NCBI RefSeq assembly: GCF_020880695.1
Contig: NZ_JAJIWO010000001.1
Coordinates: 434,001-498,000, forward strand
Direction: 5' to 3'
Source of the DNA: Mucilaginibacter sp. UR6-11
GTDB taxonomy: Bacteria; Bacteroidota; Bacteroidia; Sphingobacteriales; Sphingobacteriaceae
Length of the DNA stretch: 64,000 bases
Part shown: one piece after another, positions 17,204 through 26,398 of the stretch
How positions within the stretch are numbered: the first letter of the stretch is position 1
Layout: every line of letters begins with the position of its first letter
The notes under the pieces: generated by a model
Told to the model about the DNA's origin: nothing
Seen by the model: only the letters and a program-made list of their open reading frames with translations
Databases searched by the model: none
Program-made: the position numbers and the translations under genes

Positions 17204-19531
17204 TTATTGTTTGCCTTTTATCTGGTAATCGGCAGGAGGTTCTGCACCCAGTAGGTTTTTTACAAAATAATCCCAGCGCCGGCGCATCATATAGTAGGAA
17301 TATTGACCATACCCATGCGGGCTGTTAGGGAATATAACCAGATCGTAGTTTTTATTAGCCTTTTCAAGCGCCTCTACAACCAATAATGTGTTTTGCGGCG
17401 GTACGTTATCGTCCATTAAGCCATGGGCCAGCATTAGCTTACCCTTAAGGTTTTTTGCCAGGCTTTGGTTAGCCTGTGCGGCGTAGTCAGCGTTTTCAAC
17501 CAAGCCATTATAACGCTCACCCCAATTATCCTCATAATTAAGGTTTTCATGATTACCTGATTCTGATATCCCCACTTTAAAAAAGTCGGGATAACGAAAC
17601 ATGGCCCCGGCGGTTGCAAAACCACCGCCCGAGTGTCCCCATATACCTACCCTGTCCAGATCCAGGTACGGATATTTGGACGCCAACTGTTTAATGCCGG
17701 TAACCTGGTCGGCCAGTGTATTGTCGGCCATGTTGCCGTAAGCCATATCATGGAAACTTTTTGAGCGAAGCGGATTGCTGGTGCCCTCAATTTCAACAAC
17801 AATAAATCCCAGTTCGGCCAGCGCCCCGTTATCACCCCTGGCACTTGCAAACGACCAGCTACCCACACTACCACCCTGCGGACCGGGATAGATATAATCA
17901 ATAACCGGGTATTTTTTATTAGGATCAAGTTTGGATGGAACCCACATTAAACCATAAATATCGGTTTTACCGTCATGCGCCTTTACAGAAAATGGTATGG
18001 TGGCTTTCCAGCCTTTGGCTATAAGTTTGGTTATATCGGTTTTTTCCAGTTCAACAATTTGTTTGCCCTGCAGGTTGCGCAGAACCGTAACAGCCGGTAC
18101 GTCGGGCTTAGAGTAAGTGTCAACGATATAATTACCCAGTGGCGAGAAATTAGCCGTATGGTTACCGGCTCCCGGTGTAAGCACGGTAAAACCTTTACCG
18201 TCAAATCCAATTTTACACAACTGGCTAAAATAAGGATTCTCTTCCTCCAGGCCGTCGGCAGTAAAGTAGATAACGCGTTTTTTTTCATCCACCTTAACCA
18301 CATTGGTTACCACCCAGTTGCCTTTGGTTACCTGGTTCTTTAACTTGCCGGTTGCAGCGTCATATAAATAAAGATGGCCCCAGTTATCCCGTTCAGAGAA
18401 CCAAAGGATCTCGTTGGTTTTACTCAGGTAGCGCCAGTTAACCGCATCCCAGCCCGATTCGAACTGGGTCGGTACTGTTTCTTCAAACACCTCGCGCACA
18501 ATGCCGGTTCCGGCATCTGCCATGCGTACTTTAGCCTGTTTATGATCGCGGTTGGTTGATACAAATACCAGCTTGGCGGCGTCATCGCTCCAATACACAT
18601 CTGCCCATTTATTGCCGTCTTTAATATCATCACTTAAAGTTGACCGGTGCGGATCAGGAGCAATATTTAACCTGATCACTCTTGGATTATCAACATCGAT
18701 AATAACCCTGGTAAGCATGGGGATCTCTTTATCGCCGGGCAGCGGATATTTCCAGGCTTTTAAAGTGGGCGCACCAACCTTGGTAGGCACCAGGTACATA
18801 TCATTTACCTTGCGCTCGTCCTGCTGAAAGGTGGCGATCTTCTTTGAATCGGGCGACCAAATTAATATCGGCCGCTCGCCCTGTGCCCAACCCGCATTGT
18901 CCGTAGCGTAGCCATCATCTTTTACCCCGTCGGTAGTTAACTGGGTTTGCTGATTGGTTTTAACATCGCGCACCCATAAATTAAAATCTTTAATAAATGC
19001 GGCACGCTTTCCGTTTGGCGATAGAACTTCATTGGGATTACCACCCGCATTGGCCGCACCACGGCGACCGCGCGTGCCGGCCATAGTTACGGCCCTTATG
19101 GTACTTGTATCCGGAGTAACCCGGTTATTTTCAAATCTCCATTGCTTGTCATCGGCCACGAAAATAACGCCTTTACCATCCGCAGAAAAACTGATGGACT
19201 GGAAAGGCAGTTCGGCAGCTGTATATTGCCTACCGGTTGCGGTTGACAATGCGGCCGCTAATTTTTGATGATCAAAAGCTGCGGTTTTGGTGCCTTTTGC
19301 GGGATTAAATAAAATAAATTGATTGCCCTCTGTAGCCGGAGTGCGATAGTAAAACCTGTCGTCGGGCAGCCAGTTGGGGTGTATGCGGGTATGCTCTATC
19401 AGCGGCTCGGTGTTATAGCTAAGCATGCTCTCGGCATGCTCATAATCTTTAGCGGTTAAAACAGGGCGTTGCTGGGCATGCACGGTCAATGCCATAGCCA
19501 ACGGAACGGCAGTTAGAAAAAACTTATTCAT
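17204..19531 (-). CDS. S9 family peptidase, dipeptidyl peptidase IV type, secreted
   Basis: 775 residues with a signal peptide (MNKFFLTAVPLAMALTVHAQ). The N-terminal beta-propeller (DPPIV_N) covers roughly 100-480. The alpha/beta-hydrolase domain follows with the catalytic Ser in GIWGHSGGG (about 634), Asp in HGLMDDNVP (about 707) and His in SPHGYG (about 739). Enzymes of this type remove dipeptides from peptides with Pro or Ala at the second position, in the periplasm. It stands alone with its own terminator. A long Gly/Arg-rich loop (TRGRRGAANAGGNP) inside the propeller is common in Bacteroidota homologues. Confidence 0.93.
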   Translation of the reverse strand: MNKFFLTAVPLAMALTVHAQQRPVLTAKDYEHAESMLSYNTEPLIEHTRIHPNWLPDDRFYYRTPATEGNQFILFNPAKGTKTAAFDHQKLAAALSTATGRQYTAAELPFQSISFSADGKGVIFVADDKQWRFENNRVTPDTSTIRAVTMAGTRGRRGAANAGGNPNEVLSPNGKRAAFIKDFNLWVRDVKTNQQTQLTTDGVKDDGYATDNAGWAQGERPILIWSPDSKKIATFQQDERKVNDMYLVPTKVGAPTLKAWKYPLPGDKEIPMLTRVIIDVDNPRVIRLNIAPDPHRSTLSDDIKDGNKWADVYWSDDAAKLVFVSTNRDHKQAKVRMADAGTGIVREVFEETVPTQFESGWDAVNWRYLSKTNEILWFSERDNWGHLYLYDAATGKLKNQVTKGNWVVTNVVKVDEKKRVIYFTADGLEEENPYFSQLCKIGFDGKGFTVLTPGAGNHTANFSPLGNYIVDTYSKPDVPAVTVLRNLQGKQIVELEKTDITKLIAKGWKATIPFSVKAHDGKTDIYGLMWVPSKLDPNKKYPVIDYIYPGPQGGSVGSWSFASARGDNGALAELGFIVVEIEGTSNPLRSKSFHDMAYGNMADNTLADQVTGIKQLASKYPYLDLDRVGIWGHSGGGFATAGAMFRYPDFFKVGISESGNHENLNYEDNWGERYNGLVENADYAAQANQSLAKNLKGKLMLAHGLMDDNVPPQNTLLVVEALEKANKNYDLVIFPNSPHGYGQYSYYMMRRRWDYFVKNLLGAEPPADYQIKGKQ

Positions 19532-19724
19532 AGCGTATAATAAGACAGTTAAATTTAGGCAACCAATATACGGCTATTAATAAATTTTTCAAGTACCGGT
19601 TAAAAGTATCAATCAAGGTTGATCCATCAATTAGCAGAACCGGCAACCAAAGAAAAGAAATTTCTGTTTAATCGTTGACTTCAATTAACCAACCCTGGCA
19701 AATCCTCTTAGCGTTTAAAACAGG

Positions 19725-20417
19725 TTACTTTTGCGTATCCAGCAGGATAGATAATTCGCCGGCGACTTTATGTGCAAGCGCGCTAAAACCGCTTGGTATA
19801 GGGTGCGTACCGTCACCGCCCTGATAATACTCCGGATGTTCGATGGCCAGTGTCCACAGGTCATCTACTTTAATATCTTTTTGCGTAGCGATATAATCCA
19901 AAGCAATTTTATTGCGCTCTTTTACACGCCCGGTTTTAGGATCCAATATATTGGCGTCAGCTGCGGAGCGCATTGGCGTAGTTGTTGCCCAAATTAATCT
20001 GGCTTTAGGCGCGCCCTTACGTATGGCTTTTACAAAACCGGGAAAAGCTTTTTTATATTCCTCTTCAGTATAACCAAAACCATGCAGGCCATTGTTAAAA
20101 TGAACGATATCAAATTTATAATAGCTCATAATAAGCGCTATTTCTTTATTTAAAGCAGGATCACAAATACTTTTCGACGTAGATAAGCGGGCAACATAGG
20201 CTTTTCCATCCAGCAGCTTTACTACTTCGGGATAGTAGCCACGGGATATAGAGTTACCTATCAGCAATATCCGCGGTAAGCTATGGTTATTGGTATTGGG
20301 CATGTATGCGTCAATCCATTCAATATCTTCTCTTACAGGGTCTTTGTCCTGAGCCATTAACGGCATCGCGACCGCAAATAACAAAACAGCTGTTAATGTT
20401 ATACTTATAAACTTCAT
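19725..20417 (-). CDS. Secreted SGNH/GDSL hydrolase
   Basis: 230 residues with a signal peptide (to about residue 23, PLMAQ). Block I is 'ILLIGNSISRGYYP', where Ser is the nucleophile and the usual GDS reads GNS. 'NNGLHGFG' resembles block III, and 'GDGTHPIPSGF' is block V with the Asp-x-x-His pair. The family covers esterases and carbohydrate acetyl-esterases. Its context among glycan-degrading genes suggests deacetylation of polysaccharides. The start codon overlaps the stop of the upstream DUF4342 gene by 4 bp, so the two are coupled in translation although their functions seem unrelated. Confidence 0.85.
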   Translation of the reverse strand: MKFISITLTAVLLFAVAMPLMAQDKDPVREDIEWIDAYMPNTNNHSLPRILLIGNSISRGYYPEVVKLLDGKAYVARLSTSKSICDPALNKEIALIMSYYKFDIVHFNNGLHGFGYTEEEYKKAFPGFVKAIRKGAPKARLIWATTTPMRSAADANILDPKTGRVKERNKIALDYIATQKDIKVDDLWTLAIEHPEYYQGGDGTHPIPSGFSALAHKVAGELSILLDTQK

Positions 20418-20698
20418 ATATCTGTTTTAACGGGCTTATCTTCTTTTGATTCTTCGTCGGGGCCATGACGTTCAACAATGACGGTACATTCGCCAATCAA
20501 GGCGGCTATAGCGCCTACCGCTGCAAGCATCGGCATTAAAAAAACGCCAACCACGCCCAACGTCAGCGGGAAATTTGCTATTTCTTTACCTGCCTTATCC
20601 GCAATGGTTATACGGGTTATATTACCTTCGGCTATAAGTTCTTTTACTTTTTTGAGTAAGCTTTCGCCGTTTATCGAGAAAAATTCTTTGTCAGCCAT
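20414..20698 (-). CDS. DUF4342 domain protein, small membrane protein
   Basis: 94 residues. The N-terminal half (GESLLKKVKELIAEGNITRITIADKAGKEIANFPL) is the usual DUF4342 sequence. A hydrophobic stretch at about 47-68 (TLGVVGVFLMPMLAAVGAIAAL) probably enters the membrane, and the tail is acidic. No function is known for the family. It is first in a two-gene unit with the SGNH hydrolase and is divergent from the ferritin gene. Confidence 0.8.
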   Translation of the reverse strand: MADKEFFSINGESLLKKVKELIAEGNITRITIADKAGKEIANFPLTLGVVGVFLMPMLAAVGAIAALIGECTVIVERHGPDEESKEDKPVKTDI

Positions 20699-20758
20699 GA
20701 TATTCGGTTTTAATTCAATGAAGGTACTGATTTTATAAATAAATAAACCTCCTAAAAA

Positions 20759-20773
20759 CTATTGCAACAATAG
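20759..20773. promoter_or_regulatory. CTATTG-CAA-CAATAG inverted repeat before ferritin
   Basis: A perfect 6-3-6 inverted repeat, 15 bp before the ferritin ATG (20789) and between it and the divergent DUF4342 gene. It contains CTAT-N7-ATAG, which resembles half of the OxyR tetranucleotide pattern; the outer half-sites are not seen. An operator for iron or peroxide control is possible. Regulator identity is a guess. Confidence 0.4.
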
Positions 20774-20788
20774 TTGGTTTACACTTTT

Positions 20789-21341
20789 ATGGAAACCAAC
20801 AGACTATCACCAGCGCTGGCACAGGCGCTAAATGACCAAATGACCAACGAGGCGCATAACGCGCAGATATACCTGGCTTATGCCTCATGGGCAAGCGATA
20901 AAGGATATGATGGTATTGCAAACTTCCTCTTCAGGCACGCCAATGAGGAACGCAACCATATGATGAAGTTCCTGGAATATATTTTAAAACGCGGCGCAAA
21001 AGTAGTTGTTACGGCTATACCCGCGCCGGGGGCCCGACCCGATAACCGTAAATGACTGTTTTGAAAAAGTATTCCAGTCGGAAGTTGAAAACACCAGCAG
21101 GATCTATCGCATTGTTGAAATGAGTATGGCCGAAAAAGACTGGGCCACCTGGAATTTTATGCAATGGTTTGTTAAAGAACAAACAGAAGAAGAAACATTA
21201 GCCATGGACCTGCTAAATAAAATAAAAGTTGCCGGCGGCGCCAATGCCAAAGACGAGGCACTTTATGCATTGGATAAAGACTTGGCAACCACGCCGGATG
21301 ATGCTGCGCTGGCACAGGACGCCACTGTCGAAAATCCATAA
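20789..21341 (+). pseudogene. Ferritin (FtnA-type), split by a one-base frameshift
   Basis: The ATG at 20789 begins METNRLSPALAQALNDQM and reads a normal ferritin to 'VVTAIPAPG'. The frame then slips: residues 'PDPITVNDCFEKVF' and the rest of the four-helix bundle continue in the +1 frame to the stop at 21339-21341. Removing one G from the five-G run at 21028-21032 restores one continuous protein of about 183 residues. Iron ligands are seen in the first half (NEAHNAQIYLAY, HANEERNHM) and second half (FVKEQTEEE). Ferritin oxidises Fe(II) and stores it as mineral in a 24-mer. The shift could be a sequencing error, a true mutation, or slippage. If real, the product stops at 21055 without helices C and D. 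Confidence 0.9.
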
Positions 21342-21371
21342 CGGCTGCTACGTTTACCTATAATAACATGG

Positions 21372-21403
21372 AAAGGCGAACAATTAATTGTTCGCCTTTT
21401 TTT
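21372..21403 (+). terminator. Intrinsic terminator after ferritin
   Basis: AAAGGCGAACAATT and its reverse complement form an uninterrupted palindrome (21372-21399) followed by a T run, about 30 bp after the ferritin stop. Confidence 0.88.
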
Positions 21404-21488
21404 ATTCAGATTCAGGTGATTATTTGTTGCTCAGGTTTGCAACAAAACGCGCCGTTGACAGTTTTACTTACAAACAAAATACCCAGCT

Positions 21489-21725
21489 ATGGAAAAATTT
21501 GAAATATCAGTAACAGTTGACAACGAGAATCAGCATTTCGAAATACGCGACTATATGCATCACGAGGGAGAACAATGCAAATATGAAGTATTTAAAGACA
21601 ACCTGTTTATTGGCAGCTTTGAACCCGACAATCATAAAATTTTGCATGTCTGCAAAAATCCCGGGATAGTACCCGAGGATGTTTTACACCAGATAGCAGA
21701 ACAGCTGGAAGGATATAATATTTAA
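21489..21725 (+). CDS. Small conserved-type hypothetical protein
   Basis: 78 residues, acidic, no signal peptide or membrane segment. The sequence alternates beta-like stretches (FEISVTVDN, HFEIRDYMHHEG, CKYEVFKDNLFIGSFEPD) and ends in an amphipathic helix (EDVLHQIAEQLEGYNI). The layout suggests a small alpha/beta cytoplasmic protein. ATG start, 30 bp before the next gene on the same strand. No family recognised. Confidence 0.65.
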   Translation: MEKFEISVTVDNENQHFEIRDYMHHEGEQCKYEVFKDNLFIGSFEPDNHKILHVCKNPGIVPEDVLHQIAEQLEGYNI

Positions 21726-21755
21726 CAGCAATAATTTTTAGGCTACATTTAGGAT

Positions 21756-22352
21756 ATGAAAAAATATTATATCCTGATCTTTTTGTTCTTTGCCGGTTTA
21801 ATAAGTTCGGCAATCAATCCCCACGATTATTTTACCTGGATACTGGAAGTTTTCCCGGCAATTATTGGTTTTGCGGTACTGGCCTTTACATTTAAACGGT
21901 TTAAGTTTACTACCCTAACTTACGCAGCAATATTATTTCATTGCTACGTGTTATTTGTAGGCGGGCATTATACCTATGCACAGGTACCGCTGTTTAATTG
22001 GGTTCGCGACGTTTTCCACCAATCGCGTAATAATTATGACAAGCTCGGTCATTTTATACAAGGGTTTGTGCCGGCAATGATAACCCGCGAAATATTTATC
22101 CGCCAAAACGTAATACAAAAGAAAAACTGGGTGCCTGTTTTAACAGTAACCGTTTGCATGGGCATCAGTATGCTTTATGAATTTCTGGAATGGTTTGTAG
22201 CAATAACCTCGGGCCAGTCAGGCGATTCGTTTTTAGGAACCCAGGGCGATATCTGGGATACCCAATCTGATATGCTTTTTGCTACCGTCGGTGCCATAGC
22301 CATGGTTACACTGCTATCTAAAATACAGGACAAAGCTATTACTGAAAATTAA
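21756..22352 (+). CDS. DUF2238 (YjdF-like) inner-membrane protein
   Basis: 198 residues with about five to six membrane helices (YYILIFLFFAGLISSAI, VFPAIIGFAVLAFTF, TYAAILFHCYVLFVGGHYTY and others). The conserved loops 'YDKLGHFIQGFVPA' and 'GDIWDTQSDML', with charged residues next to helices, are typical of DUF2238/YjdF membrane proteins. Function is not known for the family. It follows the 78-residue gene by 30 bp and may share its transcript. Confidence 0.82.
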   Translation: MKKYYILIFLFFAGLISSAINPHDYFTWILEVFPAIIGFAVLAFTFKRFKFTTLTYAAILFHCYVLFVGGHYTYAQVPLFNWVRDVFHQSRNNYDKLGHFIQGFVPAMITREIFIRQNVIQKKNWVPVLTVTVCMGISMLYEFLEWFVAITSGQSGDSFLGTQGDIWDTQSDMLFATVGAIAMVTLLSKIQDKAITEN

Positions 22353-22446
22353 AAACACTTAAAGACACTCATTATCAATATTTTACTATTGACATTTATA
22401 AAATTTTAATTTATATTAGGCATGTTTAACACTAACCTTCACAGTC

Positions 22447-22974
22447 ATGCCCAATCATCTTTCACTACTCGGAATTTTCCATACCGCCATCAGCATATTT
22501 GCGCTTTTTGCCGGCGCTTTTTGTTTATATAAAGACGGAAAAATTGTCCCTGAAAACAATAACGGCAAACTATATATATTATTAACTGCCATAACGTGTT
22601 TAACGGCATTCCCTATCATGAAAACAGGGCATTTTACCGTTGCGCATGGCGTCGGGGTAGTCATCCTGATATTATTGCCAATGGGGATATATGCAAAGTC
22701 CGTCCGTTTTTTGGGGAAATTTAAGCCGCAGGTACAAATAATAATTATGTCGGCAACGTTATATCTTTCATTTATACCTGCTATTGTTGAAACACTCACC
22801 AGGGTGCCTATATCACATCCCATTGCAACGGGTCCTAATGACCCCATAATTCAAACCGGGTTGGGCATACTAACCATCGTCTTTCTTGGCGGCGTGGTTT
22901 ACCAGTTAATTAAATTAAGATCACGAAAAAAATCAGCTCAATCTCCTGATGGGGAAATCATGCTCAATCAATAA
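22447..22974 (+). CDS. Hypothetical membrane protein, about five helices
   Basis: 175 residues. Hydrophobic segments at about 7-27, 40-58, 65-86, 95-115 and 138-160 indicate a multi-pass inner-membrane protein. His residues sit at helix ends ('MKTGHFTVAHGVGV', 'RVPISHPIATGPNDPI'). No family was recognised; a resemblance to DUF2306-type proteins is possible but unproven. It has its own upstream AT-rich region, so it is probably transcribed alone. Confidence 0.7.
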   Translation: MPNHLSLLGIFHTAISIFALFAGAFCLYKDGKIVPENNNGKLYILLTAITCLTAFPIMKTGHFTVAHGVGVVILILLPMGIYAKSVRFLGKFKPQVQIIIMSATLYLSFIPAIVETLTRVPISHPIATGPNDPIIQTGLGILTIVFLGGVVYQLIKLRSRKKSAQSPDGEIMLNQ

Positions 22975-23073
22975 CAGGATATGTCTCTAATTAGCCCTTT
23001 ATATGTCTCAATTACACCCGCTGTATCAAAAAACAAGGCGGTACATTTGTTGATATACTAAAGCAAGAAACAC

Positions 23074-23541
23074 ATGAGCAAGATAACCCCGTTTTTATGG
23101 TTCGACGATAACCTGGACGAAGCCATAAAATTTTATACTTCGGTTTTTAAAAATTCAAAACTGCTTTTCGAGGTAAAATATGGCGATGCCGGCCCCGGAC
23201 CAAAAGGGACCACCATGACTGCAACTTTTGAGTTAGAGGGACAAAAGCTGATGGCCCTAAATGGCGGCCCCATGTTTAAATTTACCGAAGCGATTTCGCT
23301 GTTTGTAAACTGCGATAACCAGGAAGAGATAGATTACTATTGGGAAAGCCTGTCCGCCGGTGGCAGTAAAAGCCAGTGCGGCTGGCTCAAAGACAAATTT
23401 GGTTTATCCTGGCAAATTGTGCCTGCAAACTTAATCCAGTTACTCCATAATAACGATCCGCAAAAAGCCAATAATGTTATGCTAGCTATGCTTAAAATGA
23501 GTAAACTTGATATTGCTGTATTGGAACAAGCCGGGAAATAG
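23074..23541 (+). CDS. VOC family protein (PhnB/3-demethylubiquinone-9 3-methyltransferase-like fold)
   Basis: 155 residues. 'ITPFLWFDDNLDEAIKFYTSVFKNSK' at the N-terminus, 'FELEGQKLMALNGGPMFKFTEAISLFVNC' in the middle and 'CGWLKDKFGLSWQIVP' near the end are the standard PhnB-like pattern of the vicinal-oxygen-chelate superfamily. Members are often called PhnB or 3-DMU-9-MT by similarity, but most have no proven reaction. Cytoplasmic, single gene. Confidence 0.88.
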   Translation: MSKITPFLWFDDNLDEAIKFYTSVFKNSKLLFEVKYGDAGPGPKGTTMTATFELEGQKLMALNGGPMFKFTEAISLFVNCDNQEEIDYYWESLSAGGSKSQCGWLKDKFGLSWQIVPANLIQLLHNNDPQKANNVMLAMLKMSKLDIAVLEQAGK

Positions 23542-23591
23542 CTCCGAAAAGACCGCGCGCCTAGCTTAAAAGAAAAAATAAGATCATCCGG

Positions 23592-23613
23592 CCCTCTCCT
23601 ATGACGGAGGGGG
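23592..23613. repeat. Short REP-like inverted repeat
   Basis: CCCTCTCC-TATGAC-GGAGGGGG forms an 8-bp stem (one G-T pair), followed by TTGGGTGAG. Sequences of this type occur as dispersed intergenic palindromes in many Bacteroidota genomes. It has no T run, so it is a poor terminator. Only one clear copy is in this window. Confidence 0.5.
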
Positions 23614-23647
23614 TTGGGTGAGATAATAAATTCCCTACCTTTACTGC

Positions 23648-23860
23648 ATGGCAGTATCAGCTACAGATCAGATCAAACAAATAAGGCTATCGTTATTTAT
23701 AAACCTGGCAATGACGGTATACGCAGTTTGCACCCTGGTAGACGCCCTGCAAACCGGCGTGGTATGGCGCATCATTTGTTCGGGCGTCGGATCAGTGTTT
23801 TTCCTGTCCATTTTTATTATGCTTGTTTTAAGGCTCATCAAATTAAGCAAGGCCGGTTAG
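23648..23860 (+). CDS. Small two-helix membrane protein
   Basis: 70 residues with two hydrophobic segments (about 15-33 and 41-63: LFINLAMTVYAVCTLVD, IICSGVGSVFFLSIFIMLVLRLI) and basic ends. ATG start just after the REP-like repeat. A longer overlapping frame in another phase (23614-23874) has no such pattern and was not chosen. Plausible but not recognised. Confidence 0.5.
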   Translation: MAVSATDQIKQIRLSLFINLAMTVYAVCTLVDALQTGVVWRIICSGVGSVFFLSIFIMLVLRLIKLSKAG

Positions 23861-23966
23861 CCTGTAATTTTTAGTTTTATGAGCAGCTGAATATCGGCGT
23901 ATGATAATTATTCGTATTTTTTTTGGAACTTTATCGCCGTAACTCAAACTCCCGAAATTAGACGCG

Positions 23967-25595
23967 ATGAAGAAAATAACCGAACAAAACGCCGCAAAAT
24001 ATACACTGGTATTAATTATTGTTACGTTTTTTGTTCGCCTGCTGATTGCTGCCTATACTGGTTTAGGTAACGGCGAGTCGTATTATTTTCGAGGCGCTAT
24101 TCACCTGGACTGGAGCTATTTCGACCAACCGCCACTGTTTTTTTGGCTGGGCGGGTTAAGCATCCGGATATTAGGTTTAACTAACCTGGGCCTGCGTTTC
24201 CCTGATGTGTTAATGTTTGCGGGTACCAGCTGGCTGCTGTTTATTTTATCGCGTAAGTTGTTTAATGCTGCTGCCGGTTTTTGGGCCGTAACTATCATGA
24301 ATTTAAGCGCGCTGTTTACCGTAGGCGTGGCCTGCTGGTACCAACCCGATGCGCCGCTGATGTTTTTCTGGCTGTTAAGTACCTGGTATATTGTAAAAGT
24401 ATTGGGCATCGGTGATAAACCCATCGACCCTAAAACCAACCGCGGCAAAATATACTGGCTGTGGATAGTAATAGGCATCTGTATGGGCCTTGCAACTTTA
24501 AGCAAGTACCATGTGCTGTTTTTATTTGCAGGGGTGTTTATGTTTATGCTCACCAATAAAAAACACCGCCATTGGTTAGCGCATCCGGGACCATACCTGG
24601 CTATCATAATAACCATTTTGATGGCTACGCCAGTGATATGGTGGAACTATAAAAACAACTGGGTATCATTTGTTTGGCAGGGATCAAGGGCCGGCACACG
24701 CGATGCACCTTTTCAGATCCATTTTGACTGGTTCCTTCGCAGTATTTTAGGGCAGGCGGTTTGGCTGTTGCCATGGATCTGGTGGCCAACTATTAAAGAA
24801 CTTTTTGTATCATGGAAAGAGCGGGCGAAGGCCGAATATGGCTTTAACTTCTGGATGTCTGTATTACCCATCGTATTCTTTACGGTGCTTACTTTATGGG
24901 CTGATCTGCAATATCATTTCCACTGGCAGGCGCCCGGCTATATGATGCTGTTTATGCCGCTGGGATATGCTATTGATAAAAAATTAAATAGCGCAGATAA
25001 TAAACAGATCAGATCAACCAAAAGATGGCTCAATTTTTCTGTTTACTTTACGGTGATTACGATAACCGTACTGGGTTTTCACCTGGTTACGGGGTTTTGG
25101 CAAAGTTATGGCCCAAAATGGATAGTGAGCCTGGGCGGTGGTAAAATTGACCCAACTATTCAGGGTGTTGATTATGATGACATCATGACCCGCTTTGAAA
25201 AGGAGGGCTGGATCAATAACAAAAATGTTTTTGCAGGCAGTACCCGCTGGTGGCTTGCCGGCAAGGTAGACTGGGCGCTGAAAGGTAAAAAGGACATCAT
25301 CTGCTTTAACCGCGATCCGCGCAACCTGGCCTTCCTGGTTGATCCCAAGACATTAATAGGTAAGGATGCCGTTATCATCGGCGAAGCACACGCTTATGAC
25401 GAAACCATTAATGACGATGGCAAGCCTTTTTTTGACAGCATTACCAAACTAGCCGATATCCCCATCATCCGCGGCGGAATTGTAGAGGAACACTTACAGG
25501 TTTATTACTGTAAAAACTTTCACCAGTCGGCCATCAAGTTACCTGATTATCCGCTGTACCGGCAGTTGATGGGATTGCCACCGTTTGGGAAATAG
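23967..25595 (+). CDS. Glycosyltransferase family 39 (ArnT/PMT-like, GT-C fold)
   Basis: 542 residues. About ten membrane helices, with the first extracytoplasmic loop carrying an acidic residue after helix 1 (GLGNGESYY) and 'LDWSYFDQPPLFFW', the pattern of GT39 enzymes. Such enzymes move a sugar from a polyprenyl-phosphate carrier to lipid A, protein or polysaccharide on the periplasmic side. The C-terminal 160 residues form a soluble domain (KEGWINNKNVFAGSTRWWLAGKV onward). Single gene, convergent with the ABC permease gene. Acceptor unknown. Confidence 0.88.
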   Translation: MKKITEQNAAKYTLVLIIVTFFVRLLIAAYTGLGNGESYYFRGAIHLDWSYFDQPPLFFWLGGLSIRILGLTNLGLRFPDVLMFAGTSWLLFILSRKLFNAAAGFWAVTIMNLSALFTVGVACWYQPDAPLMFFWLLSTWYIVKVLGIGDKPIDPKTNRGKIYWLWIVIGICMGLATLSKYHVLFLFAGVFMFMLTNKKHRHWLAHPGPYLAIIITILMATPVIWWNYKNNWVSFVWQGSRAGTRDAPFQIHFDWFLRSILGQAVWLLPWIWWPTIKELFVSWKERAKAEYGFNFWMSVLPIVFFTVLTLWADLQYHFHWQAPGYMMLFMPLGYAIDKKLNSADNKQIRSTKRWLNFSVYFTVITITVLGFHLVTGFWQSYGPKWIVSLGGGKIDPTIQGVDYDDIMTRFEKEGWINNKNVFAGSTRWWLAGKVDWALKGKKDIICFNRDPRNLAFLVDPKTLIGKDAVIIGEAHAYDETINDDGKPFFDSITKLADIPIIRGGIVEEHLQVYYCKNFHQSAIKLPDYPLYRQLMGLPPFGK

Positions 25596-25635
25596 ATCAA
25601 GAACGCAAAACAGTAAATATCTATATGTCAATAGC

Positions 25636-26397
25636 TTACTTGGCATTCCACCTAAACTTTTGAATGCCAATGCCGGCGAACACAATGATATAACCTACAC
25701 AAACCAAAACCGCCAGGGTAGTATCATTATTCCATTGAGCCGGTTCCATACTGGCGGCCAGCATCATTTTAACAGAGCCATAAGGTGAATATCTTATAAT
25801 TTGCTTTATACGGGGGCTGAATGAGCTCAAGTCGCCAACCATACCCACCATGATAAATAAGAAATAGGTAATGCGCGTGGTTGCATTTATAGTTTCAAAG
25901 TTTTTAATTAAACCCACTATCAACTGGCCAAGGCTCAGGTAAACCGCGCCGCCTAAAATAGCTACACAAAATGTTAATAAATAGCCTTGTAGCGAGAGTT
26001 CAATCCTGTCGTACTGGTACCCTACGATAAAAACTGCTAGCGTCAGCACCATAATCATGATCAGCTGAATACAGATACGGCTGGTCATGATAGCCCAGGT
26101 TGGCACCGGGGCCACCCGCAAACGCTGAAAGATTCCCTTATCCCTGTCGCGGGCTACAGACAAAGTATAACCCATCAAGCCTATAGCGATCAATCCAATG
26201 GCAATTGATGTAGCAAGTACAAAAGGGCCACCTTTATATTTTACTATTGCTTTCCAGGTTACCAATATGATTAACGGCACCAATAAGGATATAACGGCAG
26301 ACCGGCGATTACTTAACAATGTGGCCATATCTGCCTTAAACAATGTTTTAAATACAGCTGATGCTTTAGGTATAGTTGTAGTTTCCATTTTGTTCAA
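25636..26397 (-). CDS. ABC-2 type transporter permease
   Basis: 253 residues, about six membrane helices, with the first long cytoplasmic helix (FKTLFKADMATLLSNRRSAVIS) typical of ABC-2 permeases and the loop 'RDRDKGIFQRLRVAPVPTWAI'. It begins 1 bp after the ATPase stop on the same strand, so the two form an exporter. The cargo is unknown; related pairs export drugs, lipids or polysaccharides. Confidence 0.88.
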   Translation of the reverse strand: MNKMETTTIPKASAVFKTLFKADMATLLSNRRSAVISLLVPLIILVTWKAIVKYKGGPFVLATSIAIGLIAIGLMGYTLSVARDRDKGIFQRLRVAPVPTWAIMTSRICIQLIMIMVLTLAVFIVGYQYDRIELSLQGYLLTFCVAILGGAVYLSLGQLIVGLIKNFETINATTRITYFLFIMVGMVGDLSSFSPRIKQIIRYSPYGSVKMMLAASMEPAQWNNDTTLAVLVCVGYIIVFAGIGIQKFRWNAK

Positions 26398-26398
26398 A

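Noticed and set aside
17975..18343. 122-codon plus-strand frame opposite the S9 peptidase
   Set aside because: Antisense to a well-conserved catalytic gene with no domain of its own.
20774..20788. Upstream TTG start for ferritin
   Set aside because: It adds five residues unlike ferritin and runs directly out of the inverted repeat; METNRLS fits the family start.
22389..22417. TTGACA-N17-TATATT, an E. coli-like promoter before the 22447 gene
   Set aside because: The primary sigma factor of Bacteroidota uses TTTG and TAnnTTTG boxes; the match is likely chance in AT-rich DNA.
23614..23874. 86-codon frame overlapping the small membrane protein gene
   Set aside because: No hydrophobic pattern or domain; the 23648-23860 frame has two clear membrane helices.
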